Below, piece by piece: positions 31,427 to 43,597 of a DNA stretch of 64,000 bases (its first letter is position 1; the number at the start of each line of letters is the position of its first letter). Origin of the DNA: Helichrysum umbraculigerum. Its lineage: Eukaryota; Streptophyta; Magnoliopsida; Asterales; Asteraceae. The position numbers were made by a program, and so were the translations under genes. The notes below the pieces were generated by a model. The model was not told the DNA's origin, did no database searches, and worked only from the letters and a program-made list of their open reading frames with translations. Location of the stretch: positions 86,776,501 through 86,840,500 of the forward strand of contig CATIUR010000003.1 in assembly GCA_949592205.1 (NCBI GenBank), in the 5' to 3' direction.

Positions 31427-32388
31427 CTAAATCCCCTGTTGCATTGACGGGAGCTTGGTCATCTGCAGGTTTGCTCGCCTTGCTATTGTGGCTTTGGGAG
31501 CTTTATTGGCAGGATCCTCAAAATTGGAAGCTACTGAGGGACCTCCGAGCTTTGCGAGCTTTATCTTCCAAGCTTCCACGTCCCAAAATGAGATATCAAC
31601 ACCCTGAGCAGCAGCTTCATTTTTCATCTTGATCCTGGCTTCGAAGATAGCAATGGCAGCATCTCTCTTAGTCTCCTCCACCAGGGTTTTCTTCGCCTAT
31701 TCCACCATGCTATCAGCCTCAGCCAAGCTCTTGCTCAAGAGGGATTTGGTTTCCTTGAGTTCTTTCTTGACTTTGACAAGCTCTGCAGAATCCTTATCAT
31801 GAGCTGCAGCTCTAGCCAACCCTATCTTCTTCAGGCCGTTGATCACCTCATCCTTTTCACGATAACTCTTGATTAGTAGTTCGAAGGCCTGCATGGGATA
31901 TGTTAAGAATTAAGATATAGAAAGTAGTATACGTGGGATCCCAAGGTATAGATATATTTATATTTCAGGATCCCGAATTAAGTTTTTAAACAGCAACAGG
32001 AGGTTTAAATGATTACCCTAGAAGCTTCAGCAGCGGGATCTGAAAGGTCAATCACCTCGTCAGCTTTTCTCTTCTTCGCTGACTTGGAGCGAAGATTGGG
32101 GATCCTTGACTTGGAGGATTCTGGGATAGGCTTGGCAGGAGTTTCGGTGTCGATATCATCAAGAGAGAAATGAGCTGCGAAATAGAATAATATGAGGATT
32201 AGTGTTTGTCTAAAATTAGAATAGATAATCTGAAAATGTTTGAAGATACTTACCAGACATACTAGCTTCTGATTGTTGAGAACCAACACTCTCAACCTGG
32301 TTGGGATGCTTAAATGTCCTGCTTTCTTCGGGTATATCTAGGAAACTTTCTAGCTTAGCTTCGGAATTAAGTGAGGCGGGAGCTAAGT
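31427..32388 (-). pseudogene. Tat-1 antisense ORF with two introns, 5' part missing
   Basis: Runs opposite to pol between integrase and the 3' end, where Tat-lineage elements often carry an extra ORF. Three exons can be read leftwards. 32388-32254 ends SEASMSG. 32174-32017 encodes AHFSLDDIDTETPAK with a basic patch SKSAKKRKADEV that resembles a nuclear signal. 31889-31427 is a coiled coil (KVKKELKETKSLLSKSLAE). Introns 32253-32175 (GTAAGT...GCAG) and 32016-31890 (GTAATC...GCAG) keep the frame. An in-frame TAG follows DSMVE (about 31696). Copia-1 insertion at 32389 removed the N-terminus. It resembles the putative gypsy-type transposase family often annotated in plants, but that is from memory. 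Confidence 0.72.
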
Positions 32389-33073
32389 TGTTGGGTCAAA
32401 ACTGACCTGGGTTGAATTTGTTACTGATGATAAGATTATCAAGTACAAGTGATTAAAACTGTTTGTGTTAAAGTTAAATCTGTCTTCACAAAGTTGTCAC
32501 TGATAGAAGAAATCTGAAGAGAAGACAAAAGGTTATAACTGCTTGAAGATTGATTTCAACTGATAGTTATAAGTGAGTAAGTAGTTAGAACTGCTTATGT
32601 AATTGTAACTGTTAGTTATATGTGTAGCAGTTAACACTGATTATGTATTTGTACTTAGTCTTAAATTACAATTGAAGCAGTTACCACTGATTGTATAATA
32701 GTTTCAACTGTTAGCTTCAGTTTGGTAGTTATAACTGTTTATGTTATTGTGATAAGTTTGAGTCGGTTATGAAAGTTATTCTATTTCATATTTGTAGGCG
32801 ATTGTATAGGACTCTATGTGTTATAAATAGAGATCCTTTAGACCTAGATTGGTAGGTTAATTTTGCGCAGCTTCAAGGTTTTCTGTAACCCTAATACATA
32901 AAGTGTATTCGTCTTATATCATTAATAAAACTGAAGCTTTCGATATCAATTGTGTTCTTAAAGTTAATATTCTTGATCTTCTTAATATTATTGAGTGTGA
33001 TTCCGCAACTACTCAATAATAAGTTCAAAGCTTATTATTATCAATTGTTTATTAGGTTAAACAGGGACTAACA
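32389..33073 (+). mobile_element. 5' LTR of Copia-1
   Basis: 685 bp from TGTTGGGTCAAAACTG to GGGACTAACA, just before a tRNA-Met primer site. TAAGT (32384-32388) would be the target duplication; the 3' LTR is not in the window. Rich in AACTG/CAGTT words. CATTAATAAAAC near 32922 may mark polyadenylation. Confidence 0.85.
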
Positions 33074-33076
33074 AAG

Positions 33077-33088
33077 TGGTATCAGAGC
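33077..33088 (+). other. primer binding site of Copia-1
   Basis: TGGTATCAGAGC, three bases after the LTR. Confidence 0.92.
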
Positions 33089-33171
33089 TTGTGAAGCTTT
33101 GAATACAGGAAGATCTGGGATTATTTGTGTCATTAATTGAGGTTTAGTTTTCTAATTAAGTGTTAATTTCA

Positions 33172-35851
33172 ATGGCGACTGAAGGGAATGAAGGAACTCA
33201 AGCAACTAAGATTCCAATGCTCAAACCTGATGAGTTTGATCTATGGAAGGTCAGAATCAGGCAGTACATGCTTCTCACAGATTATCAGATGTGGGAAGTA
33301 GTAGTCAATGGTACTCCTGTAACACTTGATGGTGATGGTGTAAAGCAACCAAGACCACCACCAACATCAGATGCAGAAAGAAAAATCAGATCTACAGAAT
33401 ACAAGGCTCTTAGCACACTGCTGCTATCCATTCCTAATGAGCATCTGAGTAGGTTTGAATCTTGTGAGGATCCCAAGGTTTTTAGGAGGCTATTGAAAAG
33501 AGATTTGGTGGTAATGAAAACACCAAAAAGAATAAAAGATCGTTCTTGAAACAATAATTTGAGAATTTTAGCCATGTGAAATCTGAGACTCTAACTCAAA
33601 CCTTTGATAGGTTTACTAAACTAGTTGGAGAATTGGAAAATCACAAGGTTAAGATTGACAAAGAAAATCTGAACAGGAAGTTCTTAAGATCATTAGGGGA
33701 TGAATGGACAATCTATAATGTTCGTTTGAGACAGAGTACTGATATAGAAACCAAGGAACTAGAAGACATATATAATGATCTAAGGAATTTTGAGCCAGAG
33801 ATAGAGAGCAAGAAGCAGGCATCAGGATATAGTCACAATGCTGCATTTATGTCTATGGCTAGAACAAAAGTAGAGTCAAGTCAAAAGGGCTCTACTCATG
33901 TTTCAGGAGGAGGAGGATCATCATCAAACAGTTCTAATGATCAGATTTTAGAATCTTTCTTTGCTAGTAATGTGAACTCTTCACTTACTAATGAAGACTT
34001 AGAACAGTTTGATGGCGATGATCTAGAAGAGATGGACATTAAATGGCAAATTGCTCTAATAACACAGAGGGCAAAAAGATTTATGCAGAGAACTGGTAGG
34101 AACAACTTTGCATATAAAAGGAATGATGCAAGTTGGTTTGATAAAAGCAAGATAGAGTGTTTCAACTGTCACAAGATGGGACACTTTGCTAGAGAATGCA
34201 GAAGCCCAAGGCAAGAGCAGAATGGTAATGGTCAAAGAGTTGGAAGCAATGGAACTCAATCAAGGAATATACCAATTCAGGGTGCTTCATCAAATGCTTT
34301 GGTTTCTATGGACGGCTGTGGATGGGACTGGAGTGATCAAGAAGAACATGTTGTGAAGAATCAATGTCTCATGGCCATTGCTGAATCTGACAAAAAGTCA
34401 GAGGTTCCTTCTGAGGTACAAAATAAATTATGTTCTGCTATTTGTAAACAAACTGTTAAACATTACAGGGATCATAATATAAAAGTGTGTGAGGAACTAA
34501 AACAGTGGGAAATCAAAAGTAAACACACTATAGCAGCCATTGAAATTCTTGAAAATCAAATAAAGGCATATGAAGTCAATGCAACATAGTTTAAATATGA
34601 CATTGAATATGCTAGATGGGAGAAAGACACTTTTAAAGATAAAGTAGAGTTGTTATCTAAGAAACTTACTGAGGTCACATGTGAGAGAGATAGCATAAGA
34701 CTTGATGTAAGTAAATTAGAACATGCATCTAAGAGTGTCAATAAACTTATCAATTCACAGATTCATGATAAACTTAAGACTGGATTAGGGTACAATAATG
34801 TACCTCCACCTTATAATCATACCTACTTTCCTCCTAAAAGTGAAATTGATATCAATTCACTTAAAGAAGGAATGACAGATGAGGTTAAAAAGGCTGATCC
34901 AATCAAAACTTTATCTGATGATGTGATGTTTGTTGAAGGTGAAGTTAGTGATTGGACTGAAGAAGATGATCAGAGTGATAGAACATCTGAAAGTGAAGAG
35001 AGTGTAAAATCTAAATCACCTAAGTCTGAGTCATCATGTGAAGAAGTGAAGAGAGTAATTACTAGTCTAGTTTCTGAGCTTAAAACTGATAAACTAGAAG
35101 AGGGTAAGAAAATGTGAGTTTGAATACTAACAAATCTAAACATGGGCTAGGATATGTTAGTAATACAGTTAAGTCAGTTAATGATGATAAATCTGGTGTG
35201 AATAACTGTGTTAATTGCAACTGTAAAGTAAGTACTTCTTTTTCACAAAATTTTAAAAATCAGAAACCCAGAGGTAATCAAAGAAACTGGAATCAAATGA
35301 TTTCACAGAAACTGGGTTAAAATGTCACTGTGATAAAAGAAAAGGCTTGCTTTATCTGTGGAAAAATGGGTCATCTTCAATATGACTGTTATCATAATCC
35401 TGAGAATGTTCAAGGATTAGAAAACAGCCATGGACAAAAGCAAATATGATTAACAGACAAAACTTTCAATCTAAAGTTAATCATACTGCTAAAGTTCAGA
35501 AGATACACTCAAAGGCTAACATGTTAAACACTGTTTCAGGTAAATCTACTGCAGGAGTAATAACAAACTTAGCCAAAAGTAAAAAGACAAAAAAAGTGGT
35601 AACAAATTATAAAAACAGTGTTAAAAAAAATTAACATTGATTCTTCATATGGTAAAACAGTTAAAACTGTTAAGCCAAACACCACTGTTAAGTCTAAAAT
35701 CAGTTGGATTTAGACACCTATTAAGTCTGATAAATTAAAAGGTCCAAATACCAACAGTGCATCACAATCAATAATCTTCAAGAAAGTTGATTATGTGAAT
35801 GCACAAGGGAAACCCAAAGCCAAATTGGTTTGGGTTCCCAAGAGAAACTAA
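33172..35851 (+). pseudogene. gag: Copia-1 gag (SIRE-type), several breaks
   Basis: Starts MATEGNEGTQATKIP. The N-terminus is the DUF4219/UBN2 type gag of SIRE-like copia elements (FDLWKVRIRQYMLLTDYQMW). A frameshift near 33485 and a TAA (about 33560) interrupt it; a long segment continues from 33576, with the zinc knuckle CFNCHKMGHFAREC at 34159. A TAG follows VNAT (about 34587). The coiled-coil part resumes (LSKKLTEVTCERDSIRLD) and is again broken near 35117. A second knuckle, CFICGKMGHLQYDC, lies at about 35350. The gene ends VWVPKRN and TAA at 35849-35851. The unbroken relative is Copia-2 gag at 52888-55704. Confidence 0.85.
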
Positions 35852-35866
35852 CTTTTCTCTTTCTGA

Positions 35867-38687
35867 TTGTATGTGCAGGGCAAGCCAAAAAGCTTATGGC
35901 ATATTGATAGTGGCTGCTCAAGGCACATGACTGGAGACAAAGAAAAGCTACAGGACTTCAAATCTTTTGATGGTGGATATGTAGCTTTTGGAAGCAATCC
36001 CAAAGGAGGTAGAATCACAGGCAATGGAACAGTTCAGAGTGAAAAGCTAAGTTTTGATAATGTTTATTTTGTGGAACAACTGAGGTATAATTTGCTAAGT
36101 GTGAGTCAAATCACAGATAAAAAGAACCCAGTTCATTTTACTGACACTGAATGCCTCATCTTGTCCAAGGAATTCAAGATTCCAGAAAACATGATTTTAA
36201 TGAGAATTCCAAGGCAAGATAATGTATATAAGTGTGACTTAGCAAATATGACACCTCAACCCGATTTAAACTGTCTTATTTCTAAAGCAAGTGTGAATGA
36301 ATCTGAACTGTGGCATAGAAGGATGTGTCACATGAATTACAAAACCATTAATAAACTTGTCAAAAATAAGCTTGTTAGAGGTTTGCCTGAAAAGGTTTAT
36401 TCATGTGATGATCATTGTGTTTCTTGTCAAAAGGGAAAGCAACACAAATCCTCTTTTAAGTCCAAAACTGTGAATACAAACTGCACACCCTTACACTTAT
36501 TGCATATGGACTTATTTGGACCAACCAGTATAAGTAGTATGGGGAAAAGATCTTATTGTCTTATGATTATTGATGATTATACTAGATTTACATGGGTTTT
36601 CTTAGGACAAAGGATGAGACAGGTGAAATACTTAGATCATTTATAACTAAGATGGAAAATCAATTGGATAAAAGGGTTAAGATCATCAGGAGTGATAATG
36701 GAACAGAATTTAAAAATCATGAGATGGATAAATTTTGTGAAATTAAAGGCATTAAGAGAGAATTTAGTGCACCTAGAACTCCTCAACAAAATGGAGTAGC
36801 TGAAATAAGGAATAGGACACTGATTGAGGCTGCTAGAACTATGTTATCTGATGCAAAGTTACCTATGTCTTTCTGGGCAGAAACAGTTAGCACTGCATGC
36901 TATATTCAAAACAGGGTGTTAGTAGTCAAGCCTCATAACAAGACACCATATGAACTGATGTTTAAGAGAAAGCCATTGGTTAGTTTCTTAAAATCTTTTG
37001 GGTGTCCTTGTACTATATTAAATACCAAAGATCACTTAGGAAAGTTTGAGAGCAAGGCAGATGAGGGTATATTTGTTGGTTACTCTATTCAAAGTAAGGC
37101 TTATAGGGTATTCAATCAAAGGACCAGGATCATAGAAGAGTCAATGAACATCACTTTTAATGAAAACACTGTTAATCCTGATGGAAAAGGTCATGAGTCA
37201 TTGTTTGATATTGATGCACTTAACACTGCTTTTAGATATACAAATGTAGATTCTAGTGCAGGTACAAGTGCAGGTACACATGCAGGTACAGGTGTTGGAG
37301 AAAGTACAACAGAATCAGGAATGTCAGCTGGAAAGAAGAATGATTCTTTGGAGTATATTTTATTTCCAATTTGGTCTCCTGATCCCCCAGAAGTGTTTGA
37401 ATCTGATCAATCAAAGTCATCACAGAGTTCAGAATCAGAAAAACCAGATGAAACACCATTTACTCATGTTGATGATTCTGATAGACCAATTCTGGAAGAA
37501 AGTGAGATGAGTCCAGCACAGAAGTTTTCAAAAGTAGATGAGAATGTTGAGCAGACACCAACAAAGCAACTTGACAAGGAGCAGGATCAGATGAATTATT
37601 TGCATTTAATGAGTACTACTCCATTGTAAAAGAGGATTTCAAGAGAAGTGTCAAGTGAAGAGTCTGGACAGGATGGAAATCATACCAACTTGGAGGTGGA
37701 GATACCAGAAACAGCAACATCTAAGTACACTACTCATAAATATCATCCACTTGAGAATGTCATAGGTGATATTGAATTGGATGTTCAAACAAGAAATCAA
37801 AGTCAAGTGCTTGAAGCTTCAGCCAATGAGGAAGAGGTAAATCTAGATACGGAAGCAGTTAACACGTCTTTGTTTGCTTGTTTTCTGTCTCAAATAGAAC
37901 CAAAGAAGGTTACTGAAGCATTGAAGGATCCGAGTTGGATAGAAGCTATGCAAGAGGAATTGCTTCAGTTTATGATTCAAGAAGTCTGGACATTGGTTGA
38001 TTTGCCTAAAGGAAAGAGGGCAATTAGTACTAAGTGGATTTTCAAAAACAAGAAAGATGAAAGAGGTATAGTGATCAAAAGCAAGGCTAGGTTGGTTGCA
38101 CAACGATATTCACAAGAAGAGGGTATTGATTATGATGAAGTTTTTGCACCTGTGGCAAGAATAGAGGCAATCAGATTGTTTTTGGCTTATGCTTCATTCA
38201 AAGGATTTATTGTTTATCATATGGATGTCAAGAGTGCTTTTCTGTATGGCACTATACAAGAAGAGGTTTATGTATGTCAACCACCAGGGTTTGAAGATTC
38301 CAAATTTCTTGATAAAGTTTTCAAACTGGAAAAAGCTCTATATGGCTTACATCAAGCACCTAGAGTCTGGTATGAGACTTTCTCAGATTATCTTCTAAAG
38401 AATGGATTCAAAAGGGGTGCAATTGATAAAACTTTGTTCACTAAACGAATTAAGAATGATATCCTACTAGTTCAAGTCTATGTAGATGATATTATTTTTG
38501 GTTCAACAAGGGATAGTCTTTGCAAGGAGTTTGAATTACTGATGCATGAGAAGTTCAAGATGAGCTCTATGGGGGAATTAACATTCTTCTTGGGGTTACA
38601 AGTAAAGCAGTAGAAGGAAGGAATCTTTATACATCAGAGTAAGTATGTGAATGATATACTGGATAGGTTTGGGTACAAAGATGCAAA
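35867..38687 (+). pseudogene. pol: Copia-1 pol, protease to reverse transcriptase
   Basis: Opens without an ATG, directly after TATGTGCAG. The protease has the active site HIDSGCSRHMTGD. The GAG-pre-integrase region has LWHRRMCHMN and CVSCQKGKQH. The integrase core starts HMDLFGPTS; a one-base loss near 36598 shifts the frame, then SDNGTEFKN and QQNGVAEIRNRT give the second Asp and the Glu. TAA at 37627-37629 lies in the linker. The reverse transcriptase runs from PSWIEAMQEELLQF through YVDDIIFGST to LGLQVKQ, then TAG at 38611-38613. The B-family solo LTR interrupts it after FGYKDA. Confidence 0.92.
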
Positions 38688-39233
38688 TGTAACACCCCCA
38701 AATTCGTCGATTTTGTTTAGCGGAAGCATTTAGTTTAAGTATGGGGGTGCCACAATAACAAAGTGCATGCATATGTATCAGAGCTTATGATTACAACAGA
38801 ACATAATATATTAAGATGCCAAAAGTATTAATTACAATGTTTACGATTCATCGAATCGTACAAATTAAAAGTAATAAGTTTACAAAAGTAGATTTCTGAA
38901 ATATGACTAAAACATTTCAGTTATACTAAAGAAATCCATGTGTTTCCAAAAAGTTGGCATCCTAAAACTTCACGGGTCGCCTAATTCTCCATGTGTGTTG
39001 GCAATTCTTACATGCGCAGCTAATTCCCTGAAAAACATAGTAAAAGTCAACAACTAGGTTGAGTGAATTCACAGGTTTAAGTTTACACAAGTTAAATCAA
39101 GTTTGTAGCACAGTTGTTATCCAAAAACGTTCACAAATAGTATTGCCATAATAGTCGAGAATAAGTTTAGTGGAATGTTATCCAAATACACGTTTTGTGG
39201 GTTGTTCGCCCAAAGTTCAAGTTTAAAACACGT

Positions 39234-39572
39234 GCTGGTCGTTCTCCAGCGATTTACAAACAAAACAGTACCGGTCGTTCTCCGGCCAAATACGCACGGG
39301 TCGTTCTCCCGTTCAACAAAAACAGTTTACCGGTCGTTCTCCGGTCTAGTTACGCACGGGTCGTTCTCCCGTCCAACAAACGCATGGGTCGTTCTCCCAT
39401 CCAAGACGAACGGGTCGTTCTCCCGTCCCTTGGCCAGTCGTTCTCTGGCACTAAAATACGTAGCTGGTCGTTCTCCAGCGTTTATATAAAAGTACCGGTC
39501 GTTCTCCGGTATACCAAACAAGTTTAAAGGTTTACAGTCGTTTGCAAAACAGTTTACCGGTCGTTCTCCGGT
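39234..39572 (-). repeat. constant-loop, covarying-stem hairpin array (solo LTR)
   Basis: Same array as in element B with fewer units. The GTCGG/CCGAC and one ACCGG unit are missing, and one unit reads ACCGG/CCGGC. Confidence 0.82.
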
Positions 39573-40507
39573 CTAGTTAAAACAGTTTGTCGAATAAGTT
39601 ATCCCATTTGTTCAGTGTGTCAATATGAAAATGTTATTTCATAAATATCAGTTTGTTCAATAGTTTAATAGTTCAAAGTACTCTAATTGTTCGAGTAAAC
39701 AAGTATGATAAACAATCATATAAGTAAAAGCAGTTATGGCAATAAGTAAAACAGTTGACTATGTTTTCCACCCCTGTTTAAAAGCAGTTAAATCAGTAAA
39801 AGTAGGGGCTGTGAACTCACCTGTTGAGTTAATTAGAAATGTGTAAGCGCTAGCAAAGCGTAGTCCGGGTAAGTCACTAACATCCTAAACGTAGGAAATA
39901 GTCATATAAGTGGTTGGATAACAATCCAAACCATGTTACTCGTTCATCCATGAAAGATCATTGTTTATTTGTAAATTCGTACGACTCGTTGGTGATGGTT
40001 TTGTAAAAATATTTCGAAGTATTGTTATAAGGTTCTGAAACTTGCGATGTCGCAGTGGGACGTAGCAGTGGGACGTAGCAGTGTGTGACACCCGGTCAAA
40101 AATGACCCAAATTACCGTCCAAATTTAAACTTTAATTACAAAGTATTAAATAACCCGAAACGATTATTTAATAATCGCACGTACACAAATCTGGTAGAAC
40201 GCAGAAACCCAAAATACAATTTGGTGAAAAACATTTTTAAACAAAGTATTATTATTGAGAATAATAATTACGTACTCCGAAAATTATTCAAATACATTTT
40301 AGATACAGAAAACTATCCGTGTATTTCGAGTTAAACTAAGATATATTTTTATACCTCATTAAAAGTATTTTTATAAAATACTTTGATTATAAACATATAC
40401 GAAATAATATTTGGAAAATTATCATATTTAAACATTATACTACATAACGATCGGGTACACGAACACGGGTATAAAATACCCACCAATATCAATTATTGGA
40501 GCCGGTG

Positions 40508-40590
40508 TATATACCCGACTCCAATAATGCAAATACACACACACACATACTCCCTCTCATTTCAAACTCTCTGCTCTTTTCTCTCTCGGA
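40508..40590 (+). promoter_or_regulatory. putative LTR promoter: TATA-like box and pyrimidine patch
   Basis: TATATAC at 40508-40514, then a CT-rich patch (40551-40588) and an AAC/ATC trinucleotide stretch. This is the expected order for a plant LTR promoter and transcript start, but no start site can be proved. Confidence 0.4.
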
Positions 40591-40796
40591 TCAAACACAA
40601 CAACAATAACAACATCACAGCAACATCATCATCGTCATAATCATCTTCTTCACTATCATCATCATCATCGGATCATCATCTTCATCCTCACGGTTCCATT
40701 TTTAATTTGTAAGAATCACTAACTTTTTCCTTTGATTTCGTGTTTAAAATACGTAATATATCAAAACCTGCACGAACAGACGCTGGAACCAGACTT

Positions 40797-41034
40797 TGAT
40801 CCGGCGGATCAAGTCTTGGATCCGGCGGATCCTCTTCAAATATGCTTAATCCGGCGGATCCACCTAGCGATCCGGCGGATCCATCAAAATCATGCTCAAT
40901 CCGGCGGATCCACTTAGTGATCCGGCGGATCCATCAAAATCATACGTGATCCGGCGGATCAACACATGATCCGGCGGATCCCCCGTTATATTTCATGATT
41001 CGGCGGATCAACAAACTGATCCGGCGGATTCTAG
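40797..41034 (+). repeat. GATCCGGCGGATC palindromic array
   Basis: About ten units of an odd palindrome (GATCCG-G-CGGATC) in two spacings. It lies downstream of the pyrimidine patch and just before the conserved CTAGCTAAAACAGAACAA. Confidence 0.88.
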
Positions 41035-42413
41035 CTAAAACAGAACAAATAAATTTTCGAAAACGTCGACGATTTCACAACATATTTCAGGGTAGCTTCT
41101 CGATGAAAAATTTATTGTAACGGATTGGATTCAAATTCGCACGGTCATTCAAAAACAACCCAATGGTCAAGGCTAAGTACCTTAGCCTAGCCAGTTTTAG
41201 GCCATCCGGGGTCGTCTAGGGGTCGAAAAGGGCATATTTCGGTTTTCGGACTCGTGTCAAATTTTGTAACTTATGAAATAAAGTGTAACGAATATAATAA
41301 ACTTGAGTAACATCTAAACTTATATGATACGACTTATATGCGAAACACGTGTACTTTTATAAGCACAACAAATCATGTATAATAATAATAGTTTGAAATT
41401 ATTATTACAAACCGTCACAAACGAGCCGTACATTTTTATAAACTTCAAATATAATACAAGTCGAATACATTGAACATGATTAACCTACTGAACAACTAAA
41501 CAAACGAATTATTACGCGTACACTTACAAACATACAATCTCGCGTGTTTAGGACACTAGGAGATTACGTTGGTTCACGCGCTCACCTTAGGATTGCTCGT
41601 TCTACAGGTGAGTCTCACGGCCCCTTTTTACTGCTTTACTTTGGGGGAGATGCATTACTGGTCTTACTCGAACACATGTACTTACTTACTTGATTACAAA
41701 CTGATTTACTGGTATATCGATTGCATGAGGTTTACTTAATCCAATGAAGTCCCTTTAATCATAGTCGTCAGTTATGGTCTTAAGCGCGAGTATTAGTAAA
41801 TGGATCCATTAGGACTAACAATCCTCACCCAGGGTAGCACGCACTACCCCGAACATGCAGGTATAAATGGTTGTTTCTTACTCGTTACATATGAATGTCC
41901 TGAATTAGCATTCACGAGGGCAAAATCACTGATTGTTAAGCTTCGACTATGGTGCTCATGACAATATATACGGAAACTATTGCGACTGTGCAATATTTAC
42001 TCAATGATTTTACAAGCTGATGTGTTCAAACTGTTACTTACTATAAACCTGTGAGATTCACCAACCTTTTGGTTGACCTGTTTTAGTAATGCATTCTCAG
42101 GTACACAGCAACAGTAGGGTTGATCAGTACGGATGGCCCAGCAGGATATGCTTTAGTAGCTCGAGTGGCATGCAATTACACATATGAAGATTTTACTTGC
42201 ATTATCTTTTGTATAATGATTATGTACTTAAAATCTAACAAAACAAGTTGCGAACTCATCAATGATGTATTACTTTTGAAAACTTATGTATTAATGTAAC
42301 ATCTTCTACAACGTCTCATTTAGAGTCGTTTGCTTGTACTTTGGGTTTGATTATTGATTAGTCACGCCCCAAAAACAATCGCTTCCGCAAAGCATGAAAT
42401 TGGGGGTGTGACA

Positions 42414-42690
42414 CAGTGGGACGTCGCGTGGGACGTCGCAGTGGGACGTCGCGTGGGACGTCGCAGTGGGACGTAGCAGTGGGACGTCGCGTGGGACGTC
42501 GCAGTGGGACGTCGTGTGGGACGTCGCGTGGGACGTCGTGTGGGACGTCGCGTGGGACGTCGCGTGGGACGTCGCGTGGGACGTCGTGTGGGACGTCGCA
42601 GTGGGACGTCGCAGTGGGACATAGCAGTGGGACGTAGCAGTGGGACGTAGCAGTGGGACGTCGTGTGGGACGTCGCGTGTAACGTCGCAA
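42414..42690. repeat. GTGGGACGTCGC tandem array (with its other half at about 40051-40083)
   Basis: About 20 units of GTGGGACGTCGC or GTGGGACGTAGCA, with a central GACGTC palindrome. Long Arg/Pro/Thr-rich ORFs on the minus strand are translations of the repeat. The nested solo LTR splits the array. Confidence 0.88.
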
Positions 42691-43597
42691 ATCGCCTGGG
42701 ACTAATGCGACGTTACGGTCTGTTCATCCGAAAATCGAGATTCTTAACTCAAAAATGCTTAGATCTTTCATATAATGACTTGTAACATGATTGTAAGCTA
42801 TTATAATGAAGTAAAAGTGAAAAGTTTAGTGTTTTCTTACCCAAAAAGTGTTAGATCCGAAAATTAGGTGGATGATGAAGATGATGATGAAAATGGTGAT
42901 TTTGAGCTTGAATCCTTGTGTAGATGATGATGATGACGAGTTTGATGATGTTGTGTGTCCGATTTGTTGTTGTTTTTGTTGATTTTGTAGTTGTTTTTAG
43001 TGGTTTTTAGAGAGAGAGAAAGTTGAGAGAAAAGAGAGTAAAGAGAGAGAAATGAGATGGTGAAAATGAAAGAAAGGAGGGGATGAGGAGGGGGTTTTGT
43101 CTCCCTTTTTCGTCCCCCGTGGTTGCGCTCCGTGTTTGTTTACCCGATCGTTAACTGTTACTTTATTTTAACTAATATATTTTTAATTACATATTTCATT
43201 ATATTTTTAATTAGGATCTTTTTATGAAACCAAATTAATTTAGTTATAAAATTTTAACTTTGTTTTATTTTAATTATACAAGTTTACGTTTTTCGTTATA
43301 AAATGATATGTAAATATTATCGGTATAATATTTAATTGTTAATATCGTTATTTAAATATTTCGTTTTATTAAATAATTTTGTTCACCAACAGTCGTATAT
43401 TTTTGTCGCGTTTGTTTTCAGATTGTTCAGTACGTAATTACAACTAATTACGAATACGTAATACTACGCGTATTATCTAGTTGAGCTTTGCTAGACTTAC
43501 CTCTAAAATGTGTTGTGAATTCACTCAAGTAGGGAATTAGCCTAATAATGCAAGTGATTAATGTTTATAATTGCGTTTAAATTTGCGGGGTGTTACA

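Larger units (their letters stand above)
40084..42413 (+). mobile_element. solo LTR nested in the B-family solo LTR
   Basis: 2330 bp from TGTGACACCCGG to GGGGGTGTGACA, flanked by CAGTG (40079-40083 and 42414-42418). Related to LTR-D at 61827 and, more distantly, to A's LTR: shared 3' end with GCTTCCGC and shared segments such as GGGTAGCA. The terminal stem is changed on both sides relative to A: TCACGCC pairs with GGTGTGA, where A has TAACACC with GGTGTTA. It landed inside the host LTR's GTGGGACG array. Confidence 0.92.
38688..43597 (-). mobile_element. solo LTR of the B family in Copia-1, interrupted
   Basis: TGTAACACCCCC to GGTGTTACA without internal region, flanked by GCAAA (38683-38687 and 43598-43602). 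Without the nested insert (40084-42413 plus one CAGTG) it is about 2575 bp, close to B's 2654 bp. It carries the constant-loop hairpin array (39234-39572) but a different palindromic array. The solo form results from LTR-LTR recombination that removed the internal region. Confidence 0.92.

Noticed and set aside
42358..42690. Long Arg/Pro/Thr ORFs on the minus strand and Gly/Thr/Arg ORF on the plus strand
   Set aside because: Translations of the 12-base tandem repeat.
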